Assembly (NCBI RefSeq): GCF_003234655.2
Contig: NZ_CP126271.1
Span: 1,550,001-1,614,000 of the forward strand
Origin: Curtobacterium sp. MCLR17_007
Lineage (GTDB): Bacteria > Actinomycetota > Actinomycetes > Actinomycetales > Microbacteriaceae
Direction: 5' to 3'
Length of the DNA: 64,000 nucleotides
Shown here: positions 41,214-50,522 of the stretch, piece after piece
Position numbering within the stretch: the stretch's first letter is position 1
How the letters are laid out: the number at the start of each line of letters is the position of its first letter
Program-made: the position numbers and the translations under genes
Notes under the pieces: model-generated
The model's database searches: none
What the model was told of the DNA's origin: nothing
Seen by the model: only the letters and a program-made list of their open reading frames with translations

Positions 41214-42218
41214 TCAGGTGGTCCGGCCCGCGGTGGCGGGCGTGACGGACAGGAGGCTCGTGGCGAGGAACCCGAACCGGTCCGGATCCGCGGCGGCCGG
41301 GTTGGCGGCCAGCCACGGGGCCAGGTCACCGGCGCGGGGGGCGGTGGACGCGCCTCCGGGCCGGGAGACGGTGATCGCGGCGACGAGCGCGGCGAAGTCG
41401 ACCCGCTCGCGCAGCGGCAGGTCGGTGAGCGAGGCCACGGCGAGCGCGGCGCAGAAGACGTCACCGGCGCCGGTCGCGTCGACCGCGCGGACCCGGACGG
41501 GCGCCGCGACGACCTCGTCGCCGGTGCTCGCGTCGACCGCGACGACGCCGTCGCCGCCCATGGTCACGACACTGAGCGGGACACGCTCGGCCAGCGCTCG
41601 TGCGGCTCGGACCGGGTCGTCGGTGCGGGTGTAGGCCATCGCCTCGCGGTCGTTCGGGGTGAACGCGTACGCGCCGTCGATCGCGTCGAGGAGTGCGGGG
41701 TCCCAGGCGCCGGACGCGTCCCAGCCGACGTCGGCGAAGACACGCAGACCCCGATCACCGCTGGCGCGGACCCAGTCGGCGGTGGTCGCGTCGACGTGGA
41801 GTGCGGCGACGCGCCCGCCCCGTGCCGGCAGCAGGTCGTCGAGGGCGACGGGGGACTCGGTCCCACCGGTGACGATCGCGCGGTCGCCGTCGTACCCGAG
41901 GCAGGCGCTGACCGGGACGCTCCAGCCCGGCACCGTACGGAGCAGGTCGGTGCCGATGCCCTCGGCCGCCAGCGACGACCGGCACAGGTCGCTCAGGGCG
42001 TCGTCCCCGACGGCCGCACAGGCGTCGGTGGACGCACCGAGGCGGGCCGCGGCGATCGCGAAGTTGGCGATGCCGCCGGGCGTCCAGGCGAAGTGCCGGG
42101 TCCAGTGCTCCTCGCCCAGGACGGGTGCGCCGTGCAGGTCGGCGAACACCGCGTCGAAGAACAGCATGCCGGCAACGAGCACGTCGGCATCGGTGCTGAG
42201 GTGCAGTCGGTCGTCCAT
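41214..42218 (-). CDS. PfkB-family carbohydrate kinase, locus A
   Basis: A 334-residue ribokinase-fold sugar kinase. It has the N-terminal signature TPGGIANFAIAAARLGA and the C-terminal ATP/anion-hole signature VRAVDATGAGDVFCAALAVA with the catalytic Asp in GAGD. GGAG inside the preceding METAM codons supports the ATG at 42218 over the ATG at 42230. It is the first gene of the leftward arm, divergent from deoR. Its likely role is to phosphorylate a sugar or glycoside imported by the adjacent ABC system, possibly supplying the phosphorylated substrate of GH4; this is inference. Confidence 0.88.
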   Translation of the reverse strand: MDDRLHLSTDADVLVAGMLFFDAVFADLHGAPVLGEEHWTRHFAWTPGGIANFAIAAARLGASTDACAAVGDDALSDLCRSSLAAEGIGTDLLRTVPGWSVPVSACLGYDGDRAIVTGGTESPVALDDLLPARGGRVAALHVDATTADWVRASGDRGLRVFADVGWDASGAWDPALLDAIDGAYAFTPNDREAMAYTRTDDPVRAARALAERVPLSVVTMGGDGVVAVDASTGDEVVAAPVRVRAVDATGAGDVFCAALAVASLTDLPLRERVDFAALVAAITVSRPGGASTAPRAGDLAPWLAANPAAADPDRFGFLATSLLSVTPATAGRTT

Positions 42219-42303
42219 CGCGGTCTCCATCGGTCGGCGCTGAGGAAGTTGTAACACAGATCGATCCCGATCGCGCAGGATTTTGGTTGAAGATCATTGC
42301 AAG

Positions 42304-42327
42304 TTGATCGATTTTGATCGCTATGCT
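42304..42327 (+). promoter_or_regulatory. Direct-repeat operator and -10 element of deoR, locus A
   Basis: TTGATCG occurs at 42304-42310 and again at 42314-42320, a 10-bp period. TATGCT at 42322-42327 is a good -10 element, placing the transcription start near the ATG at 42335. Further GATCG units in opposite orientation lie at about 42259-42273, towards the kinase gene. Helically phased repeats between divergent genes fit a DeoR-family operator. Confidence 0.5.
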
Positions 42328-42334
42328 GGTGACC

Positions 42335-43090
42335 ATGAAGGACATCCGCGATCTCGCCATCCTCGATCGACTGCGGGCCGCCCGCGCCGCGTCGGTGACC
42401 GACCTGGCCGAGGCGACCGGGTCCAGCGTCGCGACGATCCGCCGCGACCTGCAGCGGCTCGACGATGCCGGCCTGCTGCGGCGCACCCGCGGCGGCGCGG
42501 TCCTCGCCGACGGCCACGAGGGCGACGCCCCGTTCCCCGAGGTCGAGACCGTGCACCGCGACGAGAAGGTCCGCATCGCCCGGGCCGCCGCCGACCTGAT
42601 CGAGGACGGCCACACCGTGGTGCTCGACATCGGTACGACCGTCCTGCAGCTCGCGATGCTGCTGCGCGGGCGCCCCGTCACCGTCATCACCGCGAACATG
42701 GCGGTGTTCGAGGCGCTCAAGGACGACGCCGCCGTGCACCTCGTGCTGCTGCCGGGCGACTACGACCCCGTGTACCACTGCGTCTCGGGACCCCTGACCA
42801 CCGACTCGCTCCGACTCATCCGCGCCGACCACGCCTTCCTGGGCGTCAGCGGGATCTCGGCGAGCGGCGACCTGCGCGACACCACGATCGCGCAGGTCCC
42901 CATCAAGCAGGCGATCGCCACCGCGTGCGACGAGGTCACCGTCCTCGCCGACAGCAGCAAGTTCCCGGGCACCGGGGCCGCGCGCATCGACCTGCCGTCA
43001 TCGATCGTGCGGGTCGTCACCGACGCCGAACCGCCGGTCCCGGTCGCCGCCGCGTTCGCCGCGCACGGCGTGGAGGTTCTCGTCCCGTGA
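42335..43090 (+). CDS. DeoR-family transcriptional regulator, locus A
   Basis: A 251-residue DeoR-type repressor. The helix-turn-helix is ASVTDLAEATGSSVATIRRDL followed by the family signature LDDAGLLRRTRGGAVL. The effector domain has the ISOCOT-type features VVLDIGTTVLQLAMLL, VITANMAVFEAL and VLADSSKFPGTG, and binds phosphorylated sugars in known members. The ATG at 42335 aligns with the start of the paralogue at 53069 and fits a leaderless mRNA. It is divergent from pfkB and overlaps the GH4 gene by GTGA. Confidence 0.9.
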   Translation: MKDIRDLAILDRLRAARAASVTDLAEATGSSVATIRRDLQRLDDAGLLRRTRGGAVLADGHEGDAPFPEVETVHRDEKVRIARAAADLIEDGHTVVLDIGTTVLQLAMLLRGRPVTVITANMAVFEALKDDAAVHLVLLPGDYDPVYHCVSGPLTTDSLRLIRADHAFLGVSGISASGDLRDTTIAQVPIKQAIATACDEVTVLADSSKFPGTGAARIDLPSSIVRVVTDAEPPVPVAAAFAAHGVEVLVP

Positions 43091-44427
43091 AGCTCGTCAT
43101 GATCGGCGGTGGCGGGTTCCGCACGCCGCTGGTGTACTCCGCCCTGCTCCGCGACCACGCCCCCGGGCGGGTCACCGAGGTCGCCCTCGTCGACGTCGAC
43201 GCCGACCGCCTGCGCACGATGGCCCGGATCCTCGCCGACCAGGCCGACGGGGTCGCCGACGCCCCCGTCGTCTCCGTGCACACCGACGTCGAGGCGGCGC
43301 TCCCCGGTGCCGACTTCGTGTTCTCGGCGATCCGGGTCGCGGGGATGGAGGGCCGGGCGACCGACGAGCGGATCGGCCAGTCCCACGGCGTGATCGGGCA
43401 GGAGACCGTCGGCTTCGGCGGGATCTCGTACGCGCTCCGCACGCTGCCGATCGTCATGGAGCTGGCTCGGACGATCCGCCGTCTTGCTCCGGACGCCTGG
43501 GTGATCAACTTCACCAACCCCGCCGGCGTCGTCACCGAGGCCATGTCGACCGTGCTGGGTGACCGTGTGATCGGCATCTGCGACTCGCCGATCGGCCTGG
43601 CCCGTCGTGCGCTGGGCACGCTCGGCATCCAGCACGGCCCCGACGTCGAGCTCGAGTACGCGGGTCTGAACCACCTGGGCTGGCTGACCGCCCTGCGCGT
43701 CGACGGGGTTGACCGGCTGCCCGAGGTGCTCGCCGACCCGGGGCGGATCGAGTCCTTCGAAGAGGGCCGCCTGTTCGGCGCCGAGTGGGTGCAGGCGCTC
43801 GGGGCGCTGCCGAACGAGTACCTGCACTACTACGCCTACCGCCGGGACGTGCTGCAGGCCGACCAGTACGCGCCGCACACCCGCGCGCGCTACCTGGTCG
43901 AACAGCAGGACCGGTTCTGGGCGGACGCCGCGCAGAGCCCCCAGCCGTTCCACACCTGGCAGGAGAGCCGCCACGAGCGTGAGTCGACCTACATGGCGAC
44001 CAACCGCGATTCGGTCGGCATGGGGGAGCGCGACCTCGAGGACATGACCTCCGGCGGCTACGAGGACGTCGCGCTCTCGCTCATGCGGGGCATCGCGTAC
44101 GACCAGCCTGCCCGGCTCATCCTCAACGTGCCGAACCGGGGCACGCTCGCCGGACTCGACGACGACGCCGTGGTCGAGGTCCCGTGCACCGTCGACGCAT
44201 CCGGCGCGCACCCGATCGCCGGAGCCCGCGTGCCCGACTTCGGGCTCGGCACCGTCACCGCGGTCAAGTACGTCGAGCGCCAGACGATCGAGGCAGCGCT
44301 CCACGGCTCCCGTTCCGCCGCGCTGCGCGCACTCGCCCACCACCCGCTCGTGGACTCCGTCCGGGTCGCCCGGGCGCTGCTCGAGGACGCGACCACGTCG
44401 TTTCCGCACCTGTCCTACCTGAGCTGA
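43087..44427 (+). CDS. GH4 NAD-dependent 6-phospho-beta-glucosidase-like enzyme, locus A
   Basis: A 446-residue GH4 enzyme, which uses NAD+ and Mn2+ to cleave glycosides by an oxidation-elimination-reduction route. Rossmann motif KLVMIGGGGFRTPLVYSAL; substrate and metal segments VINFTNPAGVVTEAM, IGICDSPIGLARR with metal-ligand Cys165, and YAGLNHLGWL with His196. GQETVGFGGISYALRT is typical of the 6-phospho-beta-glucosidase branch. It overlaps deoR by GTGA and precedes the GH38 gene. No PTS gene is nearby, so the phosphorylated substrate would have to be made by the PfkB kinase, or the enzyme accepts unphosphorylated glycosides as some GH4 members do. Confidence 0.88.
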   Translation: MKLVMIGGGGFRTPLVYSALLRDHAPGRVTEVALVDVDADRLRTMARILADQADGVADAPVVSVHTDVEAALPGADFVFSAIRVAGMEGRATDERIGQSHGVIGQETVGFGGISYALRTLPIVMELARTIRRLAPDAWVINFTNPAGVVTEAMSTVLGDRVIGICDSPIGLARRALGTLGIQHGPDVELEYAGLNHLGWLTALRVDGVDRLPEVLADPGRIESFEEGRLFGAEWVQALGALPNEYLHYYAYRRDVLQADQYAPHTRARYLVEQQDRFWADAAQSPQPFHTWQESRHERESTYMATNRDSVGMGERDLEDMTSGGYEDVALSLMRGIAYDQPARLILNVPNRGTLAGLDDDAVVEVPCTVDASGAHPIAGARVPDFGLGTVTAVKYVERQTIEAALHGSRSAALRALAHHPLVDSVRVARALLEDATTSFPHLSYLS

Positions 44428-44520
44428 CCCGCGACTCCCGGTCGACCCACCGACCGTGCTCGTCCCAGCAGCCCTGCCCACCCTGGCCCCGCCCACACGG
44501 CCCGTCCCGAAAGCCCCGCC

Positions 44521-47500
44521 ATGCACCAGAACCAGAAGCTCGTCGAGGAGCGCATCGAGCGCGTCCTGAACGAACGGATCGTCCCCGCCGTCCACCAGGC
44601 CCGCACGCCCGTCGCACTGCGTGCGTGGCAGGTGCCCGACGAACCGGTGCCCGCGGACGAGGCCCTGGGCGCCGAGTACCGTCCCTTCGCGGTCGGTGAG
44701 CCGTGGGGTCGGGCGTGGTCGACCTGGTGGTTCGAGGTCACCGGCACGGTGCCGCCCGAGTGGGCCGGCCGGACCGTCGAGCTGCTCGTCGACCCCGGGT
44801 TCCAGGGGGACTGGCCCGGCAACCAGGCCGAGGGGCTGCTGCACACGCCGGACGGCACGCCGGTCAAGGGCATCCACCCGCGCAACCACTACCTGCGCAT
44901 CGCGGACCAGGCGGAGGGCGGCGAGCAGGTGCACTACTTCCTCGAGGCCGCGGCCAACCCTGACATCCTGGTCAACGAGTTCGTCCCGACGCGGTACGGC
45001 TCGAAGAAGACCGCGCCCGAGACGCCGATCTACACCTTCCGCACCGCGGAGCTCGCCGTGTTCGAGCCCGAGGTCTGGGCGCTGCGGTTCGACGTCGAGG
45101 TGCTGTTCCAGATGGTGCGGGAGCTACCCGAGACCGACCCCCGCCGCGACGAGGTGCTGCGCGACCTGGAACGCGCGATGGACGTGCTGGCACTCGACGA
45201 CATCGTCGGCACCGCAGGCGCCGCACGCGCCGAGCTCGCCGGTGCCCTCGCCAGCCCGGCCAACCGCTCCGCCCACCGCCTGAGCGGCATCGGGCACGCG
45301 CACATCGACAGCGCCTGGCTCTGGCCGATCCGTGAGACCAAGCGCAAGACCGGCCGGACGTTCTCGAACGTGCTCTCCCTGGCCGAGCAGTACCCGGACC
45401 TGAAGTTCGCCGCGTCGAGCGCCCAGCAGTACGCCTGGGTCAAGGAGCGGTACCCGTCGGTCTTCGCCGGGATCAAGGCCGCCATCGCGCGCGGCCAGTG
45501 GATCGTCGTCGGGTCGCAGTGGATCGAGCCGGACGGCAACCTGCCCGGCGGCGAGGCCATGGTCCGGCAGGTCACGCAGGGGCTGCGGTTCTTCGCGGAC
45601 GAGCTCGACGTCGAGACCCACGGGATCTGGCTGCCCGACTCGTTCGGCTACACGGCGGCGTTCCCGCAGATCGCCAAACTCGCCGGGCTCGACTGGTTCC
45701 TGACGCAGAAGCTGTCGTGGAACCAGACGAACACCTTCCCGCACCACACCTTCTGGTGGGAGGGAATCGACGGCTCGCGGATCTTCACGCACTTCCCGCC
45801 GATCGACACCTACAACGCGACGCTCGAGGGCGAAGAGCTGCACCACGCCGTGCGGCAGTTCCGCGAGAAGGGTGCCGCGACCACCTCCCTGGTGCCCTTC
45901 GGGTACGGCGACGGCGGCGGTGGCCCGATCCGCGAGATGATGGAGCGCCAGCGCCGGGTGGAGTCCCTCGAGGGCTCGCCGCGCGTCGAGATCGAGCACC
46001 CGGACGACTTCTTCGCCCGAGCGCGTGCGGAGTACCCCGACGCGCCGGTCTGGGTCGGCGAGCTGTACCTCGAACTGCACCGCGGCACCTTCACGTCGCA
46101 CGCTCGCGAGAAGCGCGGCAACCGCCGGGCCGAGCACCTGCTGCGCGAGGCCGAGCTGTGGTGGACCGCGGCGGCACTGCACGGCGCCGACTACCCGTAC
46201 GACACGTTCGACCAGCTCTGGCAGGCGACCCTGCTGCAGCAGTTCCACGACATCCTGCCCGGGTCCTCGATCCAGTGGGTGCACGAGGAGAACGAGGGGA
46301 CCTACCGCCGCACCCACGCCGAGATCGAGCAGCTCGCCCTCGACGCCCTCGCGGCGCTGGGGTCCGCCGCGGGCGCGGTCGGCGCGGTCGCGAACCCGGC
46401 CGACCACGCCCGCCGGGAGCTCCTCGTCGACGCTGACGGTCGGGCCGTCGGCGTCGTCGAGGTCCCCGGTCACGCGGTCGTGCCCGTGCGCGCGGTGTCG
46501 CCGGTGCACCCGGTCACGGCCATGCAGGACGAGGACGGCATCGTGCTCGACAACGGGCTCGTGCGCGTCCACGTCGACGCCGAGGGGCTGCTCGACTCGA
46601 TCCGCGACCTGACCGCCGGCCGCGAACTCGTGCCCGCGGGCCGTTCCGCGAACCTGCTGCACCTGCACGAGGACCTGCCGAACGCGTGGGACGCGTGGGA
46701 CATCGATGCGCACTACCGCCGCTCCGTCGTCGAACTCCGCGCCACGGACCGCATCGAACTGGACACGGACGGTGACCTGCGCGCGGTCGTGCGCGTGCAC
46801 CGCACGTTCGGCTCGTCCGAACTCGTGCAGACCGTCACACTGCACGCCGACGACGTGCGCGTGCACCTCGGCGTCGACCTCGAGTGGCAGGAGCGCGAGA
46901 AGCTGCTCAAGGCCTCGTTGCCGTTCGTCGTGCACGCGCAGCACCACAGCGCCGAGATCCAGTTCGGCCACCTGCGCCGCCCGACCCACACGAACACCTC
47001 GTGGGACGACGCCCGCTTCGAGGTGATGGCGCACCGGTGGGTGCACGTCGAGGAACCGGGCTACGGCATCGGTGTGACGAACGCCGGCACCTACGGGCAC
47101 GACATCACGCGCCGGGTGGGTGACTCCGGCGAGGTCGAGACCGAGGTCCGGCTGAGCCTGGTCCGCGGCGCGCAGTCACCCGACCCCCAGCAGGACCTGG
47201 GACACCACACCTTCGCCTACGCCGTCCACCCGGGCGCCGACATTGCCGCCACCGTGGCGAGTGGCTACGACCAGAACCTGCCGTTGCGTGCGGTGGCGGC
47301 GGGCGCGGACCTGACCGCTCCGGTGGTGTCCTCGTCGTCGGGCGTCCGCGTCGAGTCGGTCAAGCTCGCCGACGACCGGTCCGGCGACGTCGTCGTCCGG
47401 CTGTACGAGGCGCTCGGCGCACGGACCGACACCGAGCTGGACCTGCGGGTCGACGCGGCGTCGGTCGAGCAGGTCGACCTACGCGAACGGCCCCTGTCCG

Positions 47501-47604
47501 ACCCGGCGCTGACGGCGCGGCACTTCGACTGGACGGGCGGCACCGTGTCGCTCGGGCTCCGGCCGTTCCAGGTGGTCACGCTGCGGGTGCGGCCGCGCGC
47601 CTGA
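44521..47604 (+). CDS. Alpha-mannosidase, GH38
   Basis: A 1027-residue GH38 enzyme. The N-terminal domain contains PWGRAWSTWWFEVTGTVP. The catalytic domain begins SGIGHAHIDSAWLWPIRETK with zinc ligands His261 and Asp263, and GIWLPDSFGYTAAFPQI holds the nucleophile Asp373. QFHDILPGSSIQWVHEENEG marks the end of the helical middle domain, followed by C-terminal beta-sandwich domains. No signal peptide, so it is cytoplasmic and trims alpha-mannosides taken up by the cell. It lies 93 bp after GH4 on the same strand and is probably part of the DeoR-controlled arm of locus A. Length agrees with the bacterial family. Confidence 0.92.
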   Translation: MHQNQKLVEERIERVLNERIVPAVHQARTPVALRAWQVPDEPVPADEALGAEYRPFAVGEPWGRAWSTWWFEVTGTVPPEWAGRTVELLVDPGFQGDWPGNQAEGLLHTPDGTPVKGIHPRNHYLRIADQAEGGEQVHYFLEAAANPDILVNEFVPTRYGSKKTAPETPIYTFRTAELAVFEPEVWALRFDVEVLFQMVRELPETDPRRDEVLRDLERAMDVLALDDIVGTAGAARAELAGALASPANRSAHRLSGIGHAHIDSAWLWPIRETKRKTGRTFSNVLSLAEQYPDLKFAASSAQQYAWVKERYPSVFAGIKAAIARGQWIVVGSQWIEPDGNLPGGEAMVRQVTQGLRFFADELDVETHGIWLPDSFGYTAAFPQIAKLAGLDWFLTQKLSWNQTNTFPHHTFWWEGIDGSRIFTHFPPIDTYNATLEGEELHHAVRQFREKGAATTSLVPFGYGDGGGGPIREMMERQRRVESLEGSPRVEIEHPDDFFARARAEYPDAPVWVGELYLELHRGTFTSHAREKRGNRRAEHLLREAELWWTAAALHGADYPYDTFDQLWQATLLQQFHDILPGSSIQWVHEENEGTYRRTHAEIEQLALDALAALGSAAGAVGAVANPADHARRELLVDADGRAVGVVEVPGHAVVPVRAVSPVHPVTAMQDEDGIVLDNGLVRVHVDAEGLLDSIRDLTAGRELVPAGRSANLLHLHEDLPNAWDAWDIDAHYRRSVVELRATDRIELDTDGDLRAVVRVHRTFGSSELVQTVTLHADDVRVHLGVDLEWQEREKLLKASLPFVVHAQHHSAEIQFGHLRRPTHTNTSWDDARFEVMAHRWVHVEEPGYGIGVTNAGTYGHDITRRVGDSGEVETEVRLSLVRGAQSPDPQQDLGHHTFAYAVHPGADIAATVASGYDQNLPLRAVAAGADLTAPVVSSSSGVRVESVKLADDRSGDVVVRLYEALGARTDTELDLRVDAASVEQVDLRERPLSDPALTARHFDWTGGTVSLGLRPFQVVTLRVRPRA

Positions 47605-47621
47605 CTGAGCACGGTGCGGGG

Positions 47622-47651
47622 GAGCACGGTGCGCACGTGCGCACCGTGCTC
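47622..47651. terminator. Palindromic hairpin after the GH38 gene
   Basis: GAGCACGGTGCGCAC (47622-47636) and GTGCGCACCGTGCTC (47637-47651) form a perfect 30-bp palindrome in the 55-bp gap between convergent genes. It shares GCACGGTGCG with the CGGTGCGAG-type repeats. Likely bidirectional terminator. Confidence 0.7.
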
Positions 47652-47659
47652 GCGACGCG

Positions 47660-48625
47660 TCAGCCGAGCCGCCGGACCTGCTCGGCCGCTGCAGCGCCCC
47701 AGCCCGTCGGGTCGTCGCCGGGTGGCACGAACGCCAGGGACGTCCACAGCACCAGGACGTCCCACCACGCGGCCTCGGCCGACGACAGCGGGCTGACCGA
47801 CTCGTACGCCCGGCGGAACGCCGCGCGGACCTCGGCGTCGACCGGCCCCCAGTCGTGGAAGCGCGTGCCGAGCAGGACGGCCCCGCGAGCGAGCTCGACG
47901 ACGCGGTGGTCGAGCCGGAGGTCCTCGAAGTCGATCAGGCCGACGACCTCGCCGTCGGCGCACAGGACGTTGGCCGAGCGGACGTCACCGTGCACGACCT
48001 GTACCGGCAACGGCTCGCTCGGCACCGAAGCGAGCCGAGCGCGCAGCAGGTCGAGCGCCGCGGGCGGCAGGTGCGACGGGGCACCGTCGAGCCATCCCGT
48101 CACCTGGTCGACGAGCGGCAGGGGCGCCGGCCGGACGGCGGCGACGTCGTCGTGGCGCGGGCAGGCGGCCAGTGCGTCGTGCACCCGCGCGATCAACCGA
48201 CCCGTCGACCGCACCGCATCGGGGTCATCGACGTCGAGGAGCTCGCCGCCGATCACCCGCTGCAGCCCGGCCGACACGCCGTCGACCTCGACCTGCACCG
48301 ACCCGTCTCGGGCCGGCACGGGTGCCGACACCGGCAGCCCCCGGTCACCGAGCCACGCGACGACGTCGGCGGCGACCGCCAGCCGCGGGAAGCGTGAGGG
48401 CTCGATGCACCACTTGAGCAGGACCTGACCGGTGTCCGTGGCGAGCCATGCCAGGGCGTTCCGGTCGCTCATGACGATCCGCGTGCACGCCGAAGCTGCG
48501 ATGCCCCAGTGCTCGCTTGCGGCCCGGACCGCCCACCCGGCTGCCTCGTCCTCGGACGCGAACCCGAACCGGTCGCGCAGCACCTCGGCCGCGTCGGCCG
48601 TCTCCCACAGCATCGTGATCCCCAT
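47660..48625 (-). CDS. Aminoglycoside phosphotransferase-like (APH/choline kinase fold) protein
   Basis: A 321-residue kinase-like protein. The APH signature is VQVVHGDVRSANVLCADGEV (catalytic-loop HGD, with Asn) followed by VGLIDFEDLRLDHRVVELAR (Mg-binding Asp). N-terminal ALAWLATDTGQVLLKWCIEP carries the ATP-binding lysine strand. The substrate is unknown; most such chromosomal genes are not antibiotic-resistance genes. Starts at ATG 48625 or 48613 are possible; the latter has GGGGA ahead of it. It lies between the two glycoside loci and on the opposite strand from GH38. Confidence 0.82.
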   Translation of the reverse strand: MGITMLWETADAAEVLRDRFGFASEDEAAGWAVRAASEHWGIAASACTRIVMSDRNALAWLATDTGQVLLKWCIEPSRFPRLAVAADVVAWLGDRGLPVSAPVPARDGSVQVEVDGVSAGLQRVIGGELLDVDDPDAVRSTGRLIARVHDALAACPRHDDVAAVRPAPLPLVDQVTGWLDGAPSHLPPAALDLLRARLASVPSEPLPVQVVHGDVRSANVLCADGEVVGLIDFEDLRLDHRVVELARGAVLLGTRFHDWGPVDAEVRAAFRRAYESVSPLSSAEAAWWDVLVLWTSLAFVPPGDDPTGWGAAAAEQVRRLG

Positions 48626-48660
48626 GCGCGCAGACTGGCGCACGTTCCTGGGTCCCCGGC

Positions 48661-48702
48661 GGATTGGAGGCTCGTGGCGGGCCCGCCACGAGCCTCCAAT
48701 CC
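48661..48702. terminator. Hairpin, GGAGGC-type repeat copy 5
   Basis: Two perfect 21-bp arms (48661-48681 and 48682-48702) without loop. The arm GGATTGGAGGCTCGTGGCGGG is a variant of the GACGGGAGGC family. It lies 31 bp downstream of the locus B permease operon and 36 bp upstream of the APH-like gene, so it should end the locus B transcript. Confidence 0.75.
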
Positions 48703-48732
48703 GATCCCGGCCACGGATCAGGGGTGGCCGGG

Positions 48733-49557
48733 TCAGCGGTCGGCGAAGCCGCCGAGCATCCCCGAGATGAACCGCTTCTGCAGGAAGAAGTACAGGACCA
48801 CGATCGGCAGCGCGACGATCACCCCCGCAGCGGAGAGCAACGAGTAGTCGGTCAGGTGCGCGCCCTTGAAGAAGGCCAGGCCGAGGGGCGCGGTGCGGTG
48901 GTCCTCACTGGTGATGAGGACCAGGGGGAGCAAGAACTCGTTCCACGTCCACATCGTGATCAGCAGCGCCATCGTCATGATCGGCGCGACGGCCGCGGGC
49001 ACGATCACCTGCCACAGCAACTTGACGTCGCGGGCGCCGTCGAGCCGCGCGGCCTCGATCACCTCGCCGGGGAAGGCGCGGAACTGGCTGCGCATCCAGA
49101 AGATGCCGAACGCCAGGGACTGCGCGGTCTGCGGCAGGATCAGGCTCGTGTAGGTGTCGGTCAGGCCGACCGAGCGCAGGTTGAAGTAGAGCGGGATGAT
49201 GAACGCCTCGGCCGGCAGCATCAGGCCGGCGAGCATCACGAAGAAGATCACGTTCGACCCGAAGAAGTCGAGCCGTGCGAAGGCGAACCCCGCGAAGACG
49301 GCGAGGACGGTGGTGAGCACGACGACCGACACCGTCACCAGCACGCTCGACAGCATGTACGACGCGAAGTGCCCCTGGTTCCAGGCGGCGCCGAAGTTCC
49401 CGAGGTCGATGGTGGACGGCACGCTGAAGCCACCCGAGTTCTGCGCCGACGGGGTGACCGACGACAGCAGCACCCCGATCAGCGGGATGATCGCGAACAG
49501 CGCGAACAGCGTCAGGATGACGTAGTTGACGGTCTTCTCGCGGACCGAGATCCTCAT
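48733..49557 (-). CDS. Carbohydrate ABC transporter permease (MalG-type), locus B
   Basis: A 274-residue CUT1 permease with six membrane helices from VNYVILTLFALFAIIPLIGV. The EAA loop reads VIEAARLDGARDVKLLWQVI and the C-terminus FLQKRFISGMLGGFADR is characteristic. ATGA overlap with the partner permease. It is the last gene of the locus B transport arm, followed by a strong hairpin. Confidence 0.9.
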   Translation of the reverse strand: MRISVREKTVNYVILTLFALFAIIPLIGVLLSSVTPSAQNSGGFSVPSTIDLGNFGAAWNQGHFASYMLSSVLVTVSVVVLTTVLAVFAGFAFARLDFFGSNVIFFVMLAGLMLPAEAFIIPLYFNLRSVGLTDTYTSLILPQTAQSLAFGIFWMRSQFRAFPGEVIEAARLDGARDVKLLWQVIVPAAVAPIMTMALLITMWTWNEFLLPLVLITSEDHRTAPLGLAFFKGAHLTDYSLLSAAGVIVALPIVVLYFFLQKRFISGMLGGFADR

Positions 49558-50510
49558 GCGACGTCCTTCGGCTGGATGCGGCTGATCAGCGCCGTGACGA
49601 TCAGGATGACGACGGTGAGCGACACCGCGACGGCCGCGGCGGACCCGACCTGCCCGGTCTGGAACGCCCGGTTGTACGCCTCGAACGCGGGGACCGACGT
49701 CGAGTTCCCCGGACCGCCGCTCGTCGTGACGTAGACCAGGTCGAAGGACTTGAGCGCGGACACCACGGTGAGTGTGAGCGCTGCGGCGATCTGTCCGCGC
49801 AGGGACGGCAGCGTGATCGAGAAGAACTCGCGCGCCGCTCCGGCGCCGTCGATGCGTGCCGCCTCGAACAGGCTCGGGTGGATGTTGCCGACGCCGGACA
49901 GGAACAGGACCAGGCAGAGCCCGACGTTCAGCCAGGTGCCGACGAACCCGATCGCGGGCAGCGCCGTGTCGTACCCGCCGAGCCAGACCTGCGCGAGCTG
50001 GCCGAGCCCGACCAGTCGGAGTGCGTCGTTGAGCAGGCCGTCCGCCGAGTAGATCGACACCCAGATCGTCGCGACGACGACGGACGCGATCACCTGGGGG
50101 AGGAACAGCACCGTGCGGAAGAACGACATCCCGCGCAGTCCGTTCGCCCGCGAGATGATCGACGTCAGGAACAGTGCCACGACCACCGGCACGGCGGCGT
50201 AGAACACCATGAGCACGAGCGCGTGCCCGAAGGCCGCGCGGAGCTGCGGGTCCGTGACCACGCCGGCGTAGTTCGCGAACCCCGCCCAGGTCGCGGCGGA
50301 CAGCCCGTCCCAGTCGTAGAACGAGTACTGGATGCTCTGCAGGAAGGGCACCCCGAGGAACACGGCGAACACGACGAACGCCGGCAGGATGTAGAGGTAG
50401 GCGACGAGGCTCCGCCGCCGCTTCCGGACACCGCCGGTCGTCGGGCGGGCCCGCCCGCGGCGGGTGCTGCGCTCGGCAGCACCCGCCGTGGTCCCGGTGA
50501 ACTGGGTCAC
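49554..50510 (-). CDS. Carbohydrate ABC transporter permease (MalF-type), locus B
   Basis: A 318-residue permease. A basic N-terminus (RRGRARPTTGGVRKRRRS) precedes six helices starting LVAYLYILPAFVVFAVFLGV. The EAA loop is LFEAARIDGAGAAREFFSIT, and VYVTTSGGPGNSTSV is the usual loop before the last helices. The GTG at 50510 follows the binding-protein stop by 12 bp. Partner of the permease at 48733. Confidence 0.9.
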   Translation of the reverse strand: MTQFTGTTAGAAERSTRRGRARPTTGGVRKRRRSLVAYLYILPAFVVFAVFLGVPFLQSIQYSFYDWDGLSAATWAGFANYAGVVTDPQLRAAFGHALVLMVFYAAVPVVVALFLTSIISRANGLRGMSFFRTVLFLPQVIASVVVATIWVSIYSADGLLNDALRLVGLGQLAQVWLGGYDTALPAIGFVGTWLNVGLCLVLFLSGVGNIHPSLFEAARIDGAGAAREFFSITLPSLRGQIAAALTLTVVSALKSFDLVYVTTSGGPGNSTSVPAFEAYNRAFQTGQVGSAAAVAVSLTVVILIVTALISRIQPKDVA

Positions 50511-50522
50511 GTGGTCGCCCCG

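Noticed and set aside
47660..48625. Antibiotic-resistance aminoglycoside phosphotransferase
   Set aside because: Only the general APH-fold motifs are present; nothing in sequence or context (no mobile element, normal base composition) supports a resistance role.
48661..48702. Operator for the APH-like gene
   Set aside because: The palindrome lies upstream of that gene but belongs to the hairpin family found at 3' ends of genes, and it follows the locus B operon, so termination is the simpler reading.
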